From positions 21,393 to 85,392 of the forward strand of contig CAWIKP010000040.1 of assembly GCA_963836735.1 (NCBI GenBank): a DNA stretch of 64,000 bases, read 5' to 3'. Numbering within the stretch: position 1 is the stretch's first letter; every line of letters begins with the position of its first letter. Below the pieces are notes generated by a model. That model saw only the letters and a program-made list of their open reading frames with translations. It ran no database searches and had not been told where the DNA came from. The position numbers and the translations under genes are program-made. This DNA comes from JACCXG01 sp963836735. Its GTDB lineage: Bacteria; Acidobacteriota; Vicinamibacteria; Vicinamibacterales; 2-12-FULL-66-21. Shown piece by piece: positions 34,680-42,539 of the stretch.

Positions 34680-34739
34680 CTATCTCCTGTTATCTCCTGT
34701 AGCGCCTGCCAGGATTCCGGAACTCGTCCGGTCAGCGTG

Positions 34740-34755
34740 TGTAAGCAACGTTACA
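34740..34755. promoter_or_regulatory. TGTAA-N6-TTACA inverted repeat, candidate activator site
   Basis: TGTAAGCAACGTTACA is a 5-bp perfect inverted repeat around six bases, about 170 bp upstream of the -24 box at 34927. Related TGTAA/TTACA elements occur upstream of the other -24/-12 promoters of the cargo genes. Confidence 0.45.
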
Positions 34756-34926
34756 TCTCTCCCACGGTTGTGCCAAGGCATTCAAGAGTTGTACCTCAAC
34801 AGCGCCGGCTCCAGAACACGGAAGGGGAAAGATCGGTAACGGGTTGCTCGTACGAGCGCCATACAGGATGAGCCGAATTCGCGAAGTATTTCGATTCCCA
34901 GGGAGTTTCCTCAGACACCCGCGGCG

Positions 34927-34942
34927 TGGCACAGCCCTTGAA
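34927..34942 (+). promoter_or_regulatory. Candidate sigma-54 promoter of the PEP-CTERM-like gene
   Basis: TGGCACAGCCCTTGAA has a perfect -24 TGGCAC. The -12 box is TTGA instead of TTGC, with the expected spacing. It lies about 100 bases before the ATG at 35045. Confidence 0.6.
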
Positions 34943-35044
34943 CTACGACCGGCATACCGGTGAGCGCAGATGCTCGAACCGAGAGATAGAGATGACCGAA
35001 GAAGTTTCGGATGTCAGGGCGACGGAGAGAGAGGACCCACGGTG

Positions 35045-35269
35045 ATGCGCAGGCGGTTCCTAACACTGACACTCGCCGGTCTGGCGATCGCGACGACGGC
35101 GTCAGGCGCCTCGTCGGCATCGCACGACGAGACGTCTGTGAATGCCGCCCCGACCGTGGCGGTCCATCGCGTCGGTCTGGCAGTCCCGGCCATCCGCGAC
35201 GAGGCGGCCATGGTCCTGGTCGGGACCATGTTGATCGGGCTGGGCGCCGCGGTGCGCCGCGCCGCCTGA
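35045..35269 (+). CDS. Small secreted protein with PEP-CTERM-like sorting tail
   Basis: 74 residues. A signal peptide (MRRRFLTLTLAGLAIATTAS) is followed by only about 30 residues and then a tail reading DEAAMVLVGTMLIGLGAAVRRAA split as acidic box, hydrophobic stretch and Arg-rich end. The last part (MVLVGTMLIGLGAAVRR) is very close to standard PEP-CTERM tails, but the PEP box is replaced by RDEA. The start is set by AGAGAGAGGA about 10 bases upstream; GTG at 35042 is an alternative. A sigma-54-type promoter precedes it and a strong terminator follows, so it is a single-gene unit facing the PrsR-like regulator. It could be an exosortase substrate with a variant box or a decayed one. Confidence 0.65.
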   Translation: MRRRFLTLTLAGLAIATTASGASSASHDETSVNAAPTVAVHRVGLAVPAIRDEAAMVLVGTMLIGLGAAVRRAA

Positions 35270-35330
35270 AACGGCTTTCGGGGCCCCTGCTGCGGCGTAT
35301 GGTCCGCACCTGGGGTGCCGCCCCCGAATG

Positions 35331-35371
35331 GACCGCAGAGACTCGTCGAGTCTCTGCGGTCGTTTCTTTGT
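35331..35371 (+). terminator. Rho-independent terminator after the small secreted protein
   Basis: GACCGCAGAGACT (35331-35343) and AGTCTCTGCGGTC (35349-35361) form a perfect 13-bp stem with loop CGTCG, followed by the T-rich GTTTCTTTGTT. It separates the small gene from the beta-helix gene at 35414. Confidence 0.8.
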
Positions 35372-35413
35372 TCGATCGACGACTGCGTCTCTATCCTTCT
35401 ATTCGGCGCCATC

Positions 35414-37094
35414 ATGAAATCACTCGCCTTCGCGCTGTTCCTCAGCGCGGCAGCCCAGGCGCTGCCCGCAACGGTCGAGGTGTCGCCACCCGTCGAGGGC
35501 CCCGCTGCCATCCGCGTTGCGGCCGGCGGCGATCTGCAGGCCGCGCTCGATCGCGCGAACGCCGGGCGACGTCGATCGAGCTCGCGAGCGGCGCGACGTT
35601 CACCGGGAATTTCGTCCTGCCCGCAAAGCCTGGTAATCGTTACACCATCCTGCGAACCGCGCCGACCGCGGGACTTCCAGATGCCGACAGCCGAATCACG
35701 CCGGCGCACGCCGACAAGCTCGCGAAGATTCAGTCCCCGAACAGCGCCCCGGCGCTTCGGACCGCAGACGGCAGCCATCACTGGCGGCTGATGCTCCTCG
35801 AGCTCGGACCGACCGGCTCGGCCTCCGGCGACATCGTGGTCCTCGGTGATGCATCGGCGGCGCAGTCGACCAGCCCGGGAATGCCGCACGATCTGGTCAT
35901 CGATCGGTGCTACATCCACGGCGACCCGGCCCGAGGACAGAAGCGCGGCATGGCGATGAATGGCGCGGACAATCATCATCATCGGGTCCTACATCTCGGA
36001 CATCAAATCGACGAGCCAGGATGCCCAGGCCATCGCCGGCTGGAGCGGGACGGGACCATTTCGCGTCGAGAACAACTATCTCGAAGCCTCCGGAGAGAAC
36101 TTCATGCTCGGCGGCGCCACGCCCGGCGCTCAGGGCCTCGTGCCGTCGGACCTGGTGTTCCGACGGAATCACGTCGCACGGCCGGCTGCGTGGCGGTCGG
36201 AGAAATGGGTCGTCAAGAACCTCTTCGAGCTCAAGAACGCGCGCCGCGTCCTCGTCGAAGGCAATCTCTTCGAGAACAACTGGGTCGATGGACAGCCGGG
36301 CTACGCGATCGTGTTCACACCGCGCGGCGAAGGCGGCGCCGCGCCGTGGGCGACGATCGAAGACGTGACCTTCCGCTACAACATCGTCAGGAACTCGTCC
36401 GCGGCGTTCAACCTGCTCGCGCGCGACAACAACGGCCCCAGCGGGACGATGCGGCGGGTGCGGATCGCCGACAACCTGATATACGCCATCGACCGATCGG
36501 AATGGGGTGGGAACGGCACCTTCATGCAGATCGGGGAAGGGCCGTCCGAGGTCACCGTCGAGCACAATACGATCATTCACAGCGGCAATGTGCTGACCGC
36601 CTACGGCGGATCGCGGGATGCGCCGAGCGTGGCGGAACGCTTCGTCTTCCGCAACAACATCAGTCCGCACAACCAGAACGGCGTCATCGGCCAGGGACTC
36701 GGGGTCGGCAGCGACTCGATCAACGCGTTCTTTCCGGGCGCGGTTGTTCCTCCGCAACGCGCTCGCCGGCGGGCGGGCCTCGCGCTATCCGGGCGACAAC
36801 CTGTTCCCCGACATGGACCGCTTCGCGCAGCAGTTCGTCAATTACAGCGGCCACGACTACCGCCTCAGGAGTGACAGCGAATTCCGCCGCGCCGCGACCG
36901 ACGGCGCCGATCTCGGCGTGAATTTCGTGACGCTGGTGCGGACGATTGGGGCCCGCGCGCGCGAGTGGCTCGGACTGGCGCCGTCAGGCGCCGTAGCCTC
37001 GTCGGCCTGTCGACGATCACCGCGCTCGGTCTTACACACCTGTAACCGCCGCATATCGCGACGACTCGGTTCCTTTCTCCATACAGCTGAGTAG
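35414..37094 (+). CDS. Secreted parallel beta-helix protein A (frameshifted)
   Basis: First of four related secreted proteins. It has a signal peptide (MKSLAFALFLSAAAQALPA), then the family opening VAAGGDLQAALDRA and GATFTGNFVLPAKPGN. The helix core follows: CYIHGDPARGQKRGMAMNGA, YISDIKSTSQDAQAIAGW, FRVENNYLEASGENFMLGGA, WVVKNLFELKNARRVLVEGN, FENNWVDGQPGYAIV and VEHNTIIHSGNVL. Unlike its three paralogues it has no Fn3-like insert between the RRNH segment and WVVKNLFEL. Frame shifts near 35567, 35965 and 36745. The last 40 codons look non-coding and the true stop may be nearer 37045 in another frame. By fold it could be a polysaccharide lyase, epimerase or adhesin; no catalytic residues could be assigned. 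Confidence 0.75.
37032..37045. promoter_or_regulatory. TTACA-N4-TGTAA element upstream of gene B
   Basis: TTACACACCTGTAA is an inverted repeat about 130 bp upstream of the -24 box at 37173. The following TGTAACCGCCGCA is nearly the same as TGTAACCTCCGCA at 45337 upstream of gene D. Confidence 0.4.
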
Positions 37095-37172
37095 TGAGCG
37101 CGAACGCTCTCGTGCCGTCCGTGCGCCGAGCTCGACCGGAAATCGCGCGCGTTTTCATCGCCGTACAGCCTC

Positions 37173-37188
37173 TGGCGGGCCCCTTGCT
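37173..37188 (+). promoter_or_regulatory. Candidate sigma-54 promoter of beta-helix gene B
   Basis: TGGCGGGCCCCTTGCT keeps TGGC and TTGCT with the 10-base GG-GC spacing. It lies about 40 bases upstream of the chosen start at 37226. Confidence 0.62.
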
Positions 37189-37225
37189 GTGCCGTACGGC
37201 TTCGTCACACAGAAGAGGTTGTCCA

Positions 37226-39948
37226 TTGTTCAAACTGGTCAGCTGCCGGGCACGTCTGTCTGCTTTGTCATGTTCCTGTTCGATCGCCGCATCGCGCGCT
37301 CGAGGCCGCGACGCGCACCGTCTGCGCGAGCGGATGCGCTTATACCGATCTTCAGGCGGCCATCGACGCCGCCGTCGTACGGCGACACCATCCTGCTTCG
37401 CGCCGGTGAGACCTTCGTTGGCCACTTCAAGCTTCGCGCGAAGTCCGGGACAGGGGTGATCGTCATCCGCGGTGACGCGCCAGCGAGCGAGCTGCCCGGG
37501 CGATGGCGTGAGGCTGGTTCCGTCGACGCGACCCGGTGGCAACACCGCGATCTCACGTCTTGCCCGCATCGTCGGTCGTGGCGGCCTGTACAAGACGCAC
37601 GCCGCTCCTGCGCACCGACGCCGGCGCGCACGGCTACGTCATCCAGTTCATCGACTTCGATGGCGTGTCGCAGCTGGGCTATGAGACGCTGATCCAGATA
37701 GGGACGGACACGACCGCCACGCCGCCAACCGACATCACCTTCGATCGCGTCTACGTGCACGGCCACCGCTACAAGGGACAGAAGCGCGGCATGGCACTCC
37801 ATGGCAAGCGCATCAGCGTGCTCAACAGCTACATCTCCGATATCAAAGCCATCCGCACCGACTCACAGGCGATCAACGGCTACAACGGCGCGGGGCCGTT
37901 CACCATCGAGAACAACTACATCGAGGGCGCGTCCGAGAACGTGATGTTCGGCGGAGCCGATCCGGCAGTGACCAACCTCGTGCCGTCCGACATCGTGCTG
38001 CGGCGCAATCACCTGTTCAAGCCACTCGCCTGGCGCAACCCGATTCTGGCGGCGCCCGGCGGTGTTCGCGCATCGGCGGGCACCGGTGGATCGCTCGCGT
38101 CCGGCACACACTACTTCCGGGTGGTGGCGGTGATGGCATCGGCATCCACGAGCGCCGTGTCCGCGCCGTCGTCGGAAGTGTCTGCCACCGTCGCCGCCGG
38201 TGGTCGCGTGACGGTCACTTGGAGCGCAGTGCCGGGCGCCGACAAGTACCGCGTCTATCGCGGCACCACCTCCGGTGGGCAATCGAAGTACCTCGAGACG
38301 ACGGCGACCAGCTTCGCCTACCCGGGCAGCGGCGAGATCGCGGGAACCCCCGCGACGAGCGGCACGAAGTGGGTCGTGAAGAATCACTTCGAGCTCAAGA
38401 ATGCCCAGCGCGTGACCGTCGAGGGCAACCTGTTCGAGAACAACTGGGCCGCCGGACAGGCCGGCTACTCGATCATGCTGACGCCCCGCAACAGCGGCTC
38501 CGCTCCCTGGACGCGGGTTCAGGATGTCAGCTTCACCAACAACATCGTCCGGCACGTGGCCGCCGTGGTGAACATCGCCGGGTTCGACGACTCGGATCCG
38601 ACCGAGCGCACCGAGCACATCACCTTCCGCAACAACCTGTTCGAGGATGTGAATGTCTCGGCATACGGCACCAACGCCAAGGCGCTGCTGGTCGGTGATG
38701 GGGCAGCCTATCTCGTGTTCGACCGCAACACGATCATTCATACCAACAGCTCCGTGCTCTTTGCCTATGGTGCGGCGATGCCGGGGCTGGTCTACACGAA
38801 CAACCTGTCGCAGCATCACAAGTACGGAATCATGGGCGACGGGGCGAGCCCGGGGAAACCGACGCATCGCGAAGTACTTCCCCGGCGGCGTAGTCCAGTG
38901 CAACGTGCTGGCGGGCGGCAGCGCGTCTCTGTACCCGACGCCAAATGCATTCCCGACTGTCGCGGAGTGGAATGCGGGGTTCGTCAATCCGTCCGCAGGC
39001 GACTACCGTGTCGCGCCGGGCAGCGTCCTCGAGAAATCCGGGTGCAACGGTGCCGTTCCCGGAGCGGACCTCGCGGCGCTCAACGCCGCGATCGCCGGCA
39101 ATCCGGTCGCTGAGCCGCCGCCGATCGAGCCGGCCAACGTGGCGCCGATTGCTGACGCCGGCGGGCCTTACACGGCCTCGGTCGGCGCGCTCATCTCGGC
39201 TGACGGAACCGGCTCGCGCGATCCCGATGGTGCGGTGCTCGATTATCTGTGGTCGTGGGGTGACGAGGTGCTGGTGCGCGCCGCCGATCTGCCGGCCACG
39301 GCGATCCACGGAACCGAGTGGAAGAAGTCCGCGATCAGCGATGCCGCCGGCGGGGCGATGCTGCTGAATCCGGACAAGGGCGCGGCCAAGCGTGCTTCGG
39401 CGCTGGCGTCCCCCGGCAGCTACGTCGAGTTCACGGTCAACGTCGCCGCGGGAGTGCCTTACCGGCTCTGGCTGCGCAGCCGCGCGAGCGGCAACTCTTA
39501 CAACAACGACTCGCTCTACGTGCAGTTCAACGGAGCTGTCGATGCTGCCGGTGCGGCCGTCGCGCGGATTGGTACCACCTCCGCGCTGGCCATCATTCTC
39601 GAAGACCGCGGTGATGCGGGGGTCTCGGGCTGGGGCTGGAGCGATGCGGGATATGGTGCGGATGCGCCGCCGGTGTATTTCGCGCAGACCGGGCCTCAGA
39701 CCATCCGGCTGCAGCAGCGGGAAGACGGCATCGGCTGGGATCAGCTGATCCTGAGCAGCGCAGCATACCCGTCATTGCCTGGGGCGAAGAAGAACGACAC
39801 GACGATTGTCGACGAGAACCTTGGCACATCGACTGGTGTCAGCGCGGCCCACCGCTATGCGCTGCCCGGAACGTATCCGATCGTGCTGACGGTGACCGAC
39901 GCCGCAGGCGCGAGCGCGGTCAGCGCGACGACGGTTGTCGTGAAATAA
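37226..39948 (+). CDS. Secreted multi-domain beta-helix protein B with nested CBM in a PKD domain (frameshifted)
   Basis: About 900 residues. The start is placed at TTG 37226 because AGAAGAGG precedes it by seven bases and no ATG fits; this is uncertain. After TRTVCASGCAYTDLQAAIDA and GDTILLRAGETFVGHFKL comes the helix core (VYVHGHRYKGQKRGMALHGK, FTIENNYIEGASENVMFGGA). It is interrupted by an Fn3-like domain (about 38050-38360; GGRVTVTWSAVPGADKYRVY), then WVVKNHFELKNAQRV onward. The C-terminus starts a PKD domain (PIADAGGPYTASVGALISAD, LWSWGD). A galactose-binding-like module follows, akin to the one at the N-terminus of the 11320 protein, and the sequence then returns to the PKD end (HRYALPGTYPIVLTVTDAAG). 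Frame shifts near 37372, 37500, 37595 and 38860. Confidence 0.78.
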
Positions 39949-39953
39949 GGGGC

Positions 39954-40958
39954 TTACAGTGAGCCGGCCGCTACCGACGCTTCGTGAGTCTCGGGTTTCG
40001 CCGACGTTGCCGGCATCGGGTACGTCGCGATGATCCCGTAGTGATCGGAGGCCGTCGGATCGCCGGGGGCCTCGGGCACGGCGAACCGGGTGATGTCGGC
40101 CGGCACGAGCCGGGGCGAGGACCAGGCGTAGTCGATCCGCTTCCAGGCGTAGCCCTCAGGGGAGCCGCAGCCTTTGCGATTGGTCATGCCGGTGAACCCT
40201 TCGGCGCCGCCGTGAATCCGGGGCCAGGCATCGATGTAGCCGGCAGCGCGCAGCCTCGGGATTCCGGTGGGGTTTGGACTCTGGCCGCAGTGCCCGGTTC
40301 CTTCCCAGACGTTGAGATCGCCGATCAGCACGTGCGGTTCGCTGCCCGCCGTCTGCGTCATGAACTCCAGCGTCTGCTCCGCCTGCCTGTCGTAAGTGGC
40401 GTCCTTGTCGGGACCGGTGCCGAACCAGTGTGCCGAGTACATGAGGATGGAGGCGCCGCAGGAGGCATCCGTGCAGACCGGGACCCGCACGACCCACATC
40501 GTGTCCTTGGGATTGGGATTTTTCGAGGTGTCGAGTTCCTGCCACGCCTCCGGCCCGGCGAAGCCATAACGAGCGACCACGGCCAGACCGTTGCGCGACG
40601 ATGTTTTCGCCGTCCATCCGAGAAGCTGGCGGACGTTTTCCGGCGAGCCGCAGAGCCACGCTTCGGCGAGACCGAGCGCAACGACGGCCGGGTCGTTCTT
40701 CACCGCTTTGACCAGTTCCCGCTGCACCAGGCCGACGCCCCACGCATTCACGCGCTGGGTCGTGTCGGTGCAGTTCTGGGTATCCGTGAACAGCGCGGGC
40801 CTGCCGGGCAGGCCCTCTTCGCCCTTCCCGGATTGGATGTTGAAGAACGCCAGTTTGACGGAGGCCGGCGCGGCCGCGAAGCCGGCAAGCCCGAGAAGGC
40901 TGAGCAGAAGCACCCCGAGACGCACCCTCGCATTATCACGCGAGATCACGCGAGCCAT
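39954..40958 (-). CDS. Secreted endonuclease/exonuclease/phosphatase-fold protein 2
   Basis: Intact, about 334 residues. The start at 40958 gives a signal peptide (GVLLLSLLGLAGFAAAP) and is preceded by AGGTGG. EEP-fold motifs are LAFFNIQSGKGEEG, LGLAEAWLC (metal Glu), SAHWFGTG, LIGDLNVWEGTGHC, RIDYAWSS and TASDHYGIIATYP. Six visible cysteines suggest disulphides in the periplasm or outside. It is convergent with beta-helix gene B (stops six bases apart) and lacks the CBM of the 11320 protein. DNA, RNA, phospholipid or sugar-phosphate could be the substrate. Confidence 0.8.
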   Translation of the reverse strand: MARVISRDNARVRLGVLLLSLLGLAGFAAAPASVKLAFFNIQSGKGEEGLPGRPALFTDTQNCTDTTQRVNAWGVGLVQRELVKAVKNDPAVVALGLAEAWLCGSPENVRQLLGWTAKTSSRNGLAVVARYGFAGPEAWQELDTSKNPNPKDTMWVVRVPVCTDASCGASILMYSAHWFGTGPDKDATYDRQAEQTLEFMTQTAGSEPHVLIGDLNVWEGTGHCGQSPNPTGIPRLRAAGYIDAWPRIHGGAEGFTGMTNRKGCGSPEGYAWKRIDYAWSSPRLVPADITRFAVPEAPGDPTASDHYGIIATYPMPATSAKPETHEASVAAGSL

Positions 40959-41166
40959 ATACTTCCACCTCGCTGAATCGACAGCGCGCTCGAAGCCGGG
41001 CCTTCCGAAGCTCAACAGGGTCGTTTAGGGTGAAGGGCTGAAAAAACTTCCTACACGATCTCGACTGGACGGCGGCCGTTGCCGTTGGTAACTCGCCTAT
41101 TCAAAGCAGTTAACGCGGTCGAGCTTGCGGTACATCAATTGCTGACGTTGCTGGCTGAGAGGGCTG

Positions 41167-42330
41167 ATGGAGATTCGTTCGCTGGTTCGCAGTGCTCAGG
41201 GGCTCGCAACCGTGGCGGGTCGCCGAAGCGTCGGCTACGTGGGTTATCTCCTCGGTGCCCGTGCCTGGCCGCGGGCAGCGTATCGCTTCGGATGGGGACC
41301 GGGCGCGCCGCCGATCCTTCAAGGGGTCTTCGCGGCGGCCGGCGAGCTCGTGGCGGCGAAGACCGATCCCCAGGAGCTCGCGCGACTGAAGCTGACCGCC
41401 GGCGATCGGCCCGCGGTCGTCGTCGACGATGCCTCCGCCGGCGAGATCGAGCGGCTGATGAACCGTGCGCACGCGGTCGGCATCACCGGCGTTTCCTGCA
41501 GCTTCGGCACGCTGGTCCGGACCGCGGACGGTGCGCTCGCCTTCGGCGATCTGGCGAAGGCTCGAAAGCATCACCCCTCGAGCGTGTACTTCGTTGCTTC
41601 CCGCGACGCGGACAGGAGAGTCTTCAATCAGTCGTTCGGTGAATCGCTGCCGACCGGGTCGACGACGCGGCAATCGCTCCGCGAGCTCGAGGTGCGGAAG
41701 CCGAAACGCCCTCGTCCCGCAAGGCCCGCCCGTGCGGGCGGCACGTCGCGGGATGCGGGACCGCCGAACGGACGGGGGCGCGGGGACTTTTTCAACCAGA
41801 GAGGGATCGCGCCGCTGATTGCCGGCAAGCGCGTGCTGGACCTCGCCTCGAACGACACGTCGCTGCCGGTGACGTTGCTCCGGGCCGGCGCAAGGGAAGT
41901 CGTAGCGCTCGAATTGATCGCCGCAACCGGTGACGTTTCGCGGCCGAACGCCCGCATCCTGTCCTGGCGCGACGTCCACCCGTACGACGTCCAGGTCCTC
42001 AGCGGCGATATGCGCCTCTTCCTGTCCGAGGATCTCGGCTCGTTCGACGTCGTGACCGCGCTCTGTTCGCTCTGCTTTCTGCCCGAAGCGGACATGGCGC
42101 GGATTATCCAGAAGGCGGCCTCGATGAACGCGGTGCTGATCCTTCAAGCGAACGACGCCATCGACAACGTCCCGGCGAAAACGCTCGATCTCCACCGCCT
42201 GATGCGCGACAACGGGTACCCGGAAGTGCAGGTCCACACGAGGGAAGGCGTTGCGCAGCCGTTACTGGTGGGTTTCACATGGGTCGGCGCCGGAAGCAAG
42301 GCGCCGGAGTGGGCGGGCGATCGCCCTTGA
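41167..42330 (+). CDS. SAM-dependent methyltransferase with kinase-like N-terminal region
   Basis: Intact 387-residue protein. Residues about 210-375 form a class I methyltransferase: the SAM loop KRVLDLASNDTSLPVTLLRA, the acidic residue in REVVALELIAA, and FDVVTALCSLCFLPEADMA at the post-IV position. The N-terminal half contains SFGTLVRTADGALAFGDLAK followed by RDADRRVFNQSFGE. This resembles the catalytic-to-DFG part of lipopolysaccharide-type kinases but lacks the HxD...N residues, so it is probably not an active kinase. The neighbouring plus-strand genes are surface proteins. Target unknown; methylation of a glycan is one possibility. Confidence 0.65.
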   Translation: MEIRSLVRSAQGLATVAGRRSVGYVGYLLGARAWPRAAYRFGWGPGAPPILQGVFAAAGELVAAKTDPQELARLKLTAGDRPAVVVDDASAGEIERLMNRAHAVGITGVSCSFGTLVRTADGALAFGDLAKARKHHPSSVYFVASRDADRRVFNQSFGESLPTGSTTRQSLRELEVRKPKRPRPARPARAGGTSRDAGPPNGRGRGDFFNQRGIAPLIAGKRVLDLASNDTSLPVTLLRAGAREVVALELIAATGDVSRPNARILSWRDVHPYDVQVLSGDMRLFLSEDLGSFDVVTALCSLCFLPEADMARIIQKAASMNAVLILQANDAIDNVPAKTLDLHRLMRDNGYPEVQVHTREGVAQPLLVGFTWVGAGSKAPEWAGDRP

Positions 42331-42331
42331 C

Positions 42332-42367
42332 TGTAATCAACTAACAGCTGATGTAATCAACTTACAG
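42332..42367. promoter_or_regulatory. Two tandem TGTAATCAACT elements, candidate activator sites
   Basis: TGTAATCAACTAACAG (42332-42347) and TGTAATCAACTTACAG (42352-42367) are direct repeats with a 20-base period, about two helical turns. The second is a perfect TGTAA-N5-TTACA inverted repeat. They lie 90-125 bp upstream of the -24 box at 42455, the usual place for NtrC-type activator sites. Confidence 0.55.
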
Positions 42368-42454
42368 TTCTGTCGAGTCCGCGAGCCGATCCGATCCCAA
42401 GCTCATCTGGCGTCCCCACAATAATTGTAAGGGTGAGTTTCCCTCCCGGTCTGA

Positions 42455-42470
42455 GGGCACCCTCCTTGCC
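42455..42470 (+). promoter_or_regulatory. Candidate sigma-54 promoter of beta-helix gene C
   Basis: GGGCACCCTCCTTGCC carries GGCAC and TTGC with exact 10-base GG-GC spacing. It is 70 bases upstream of the ATG at 42540 and nearly identical in layout to the one before gene D. Confidence 0.72.
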
Positions 42471-42539
42471 TTAATCGCGGCGGCGTACGGCGAAAGCCCG
42501 CGCCTTCTTTCCTTCAACCAACTACCAGCGGGTGCATCG

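Noticed and set aside
37000..37094. Hydrophobic tail SLVGLSTITALGLTHL at the end of beta-helix gene A as a sorting signal
   Set aside because: It requires another unconfirmed frameshift, lacks an acidic or PEP-like box and a basic end, and overlaps the presumed regulatory region of gene B.
42332..42367. Possible CRISPR or attachment-site repeat
   Set aside because: Only two 16-base copies with a four-base spacer, no cas or integrase gene nearby. Position upstream of a promoter fits a regulatory site better.
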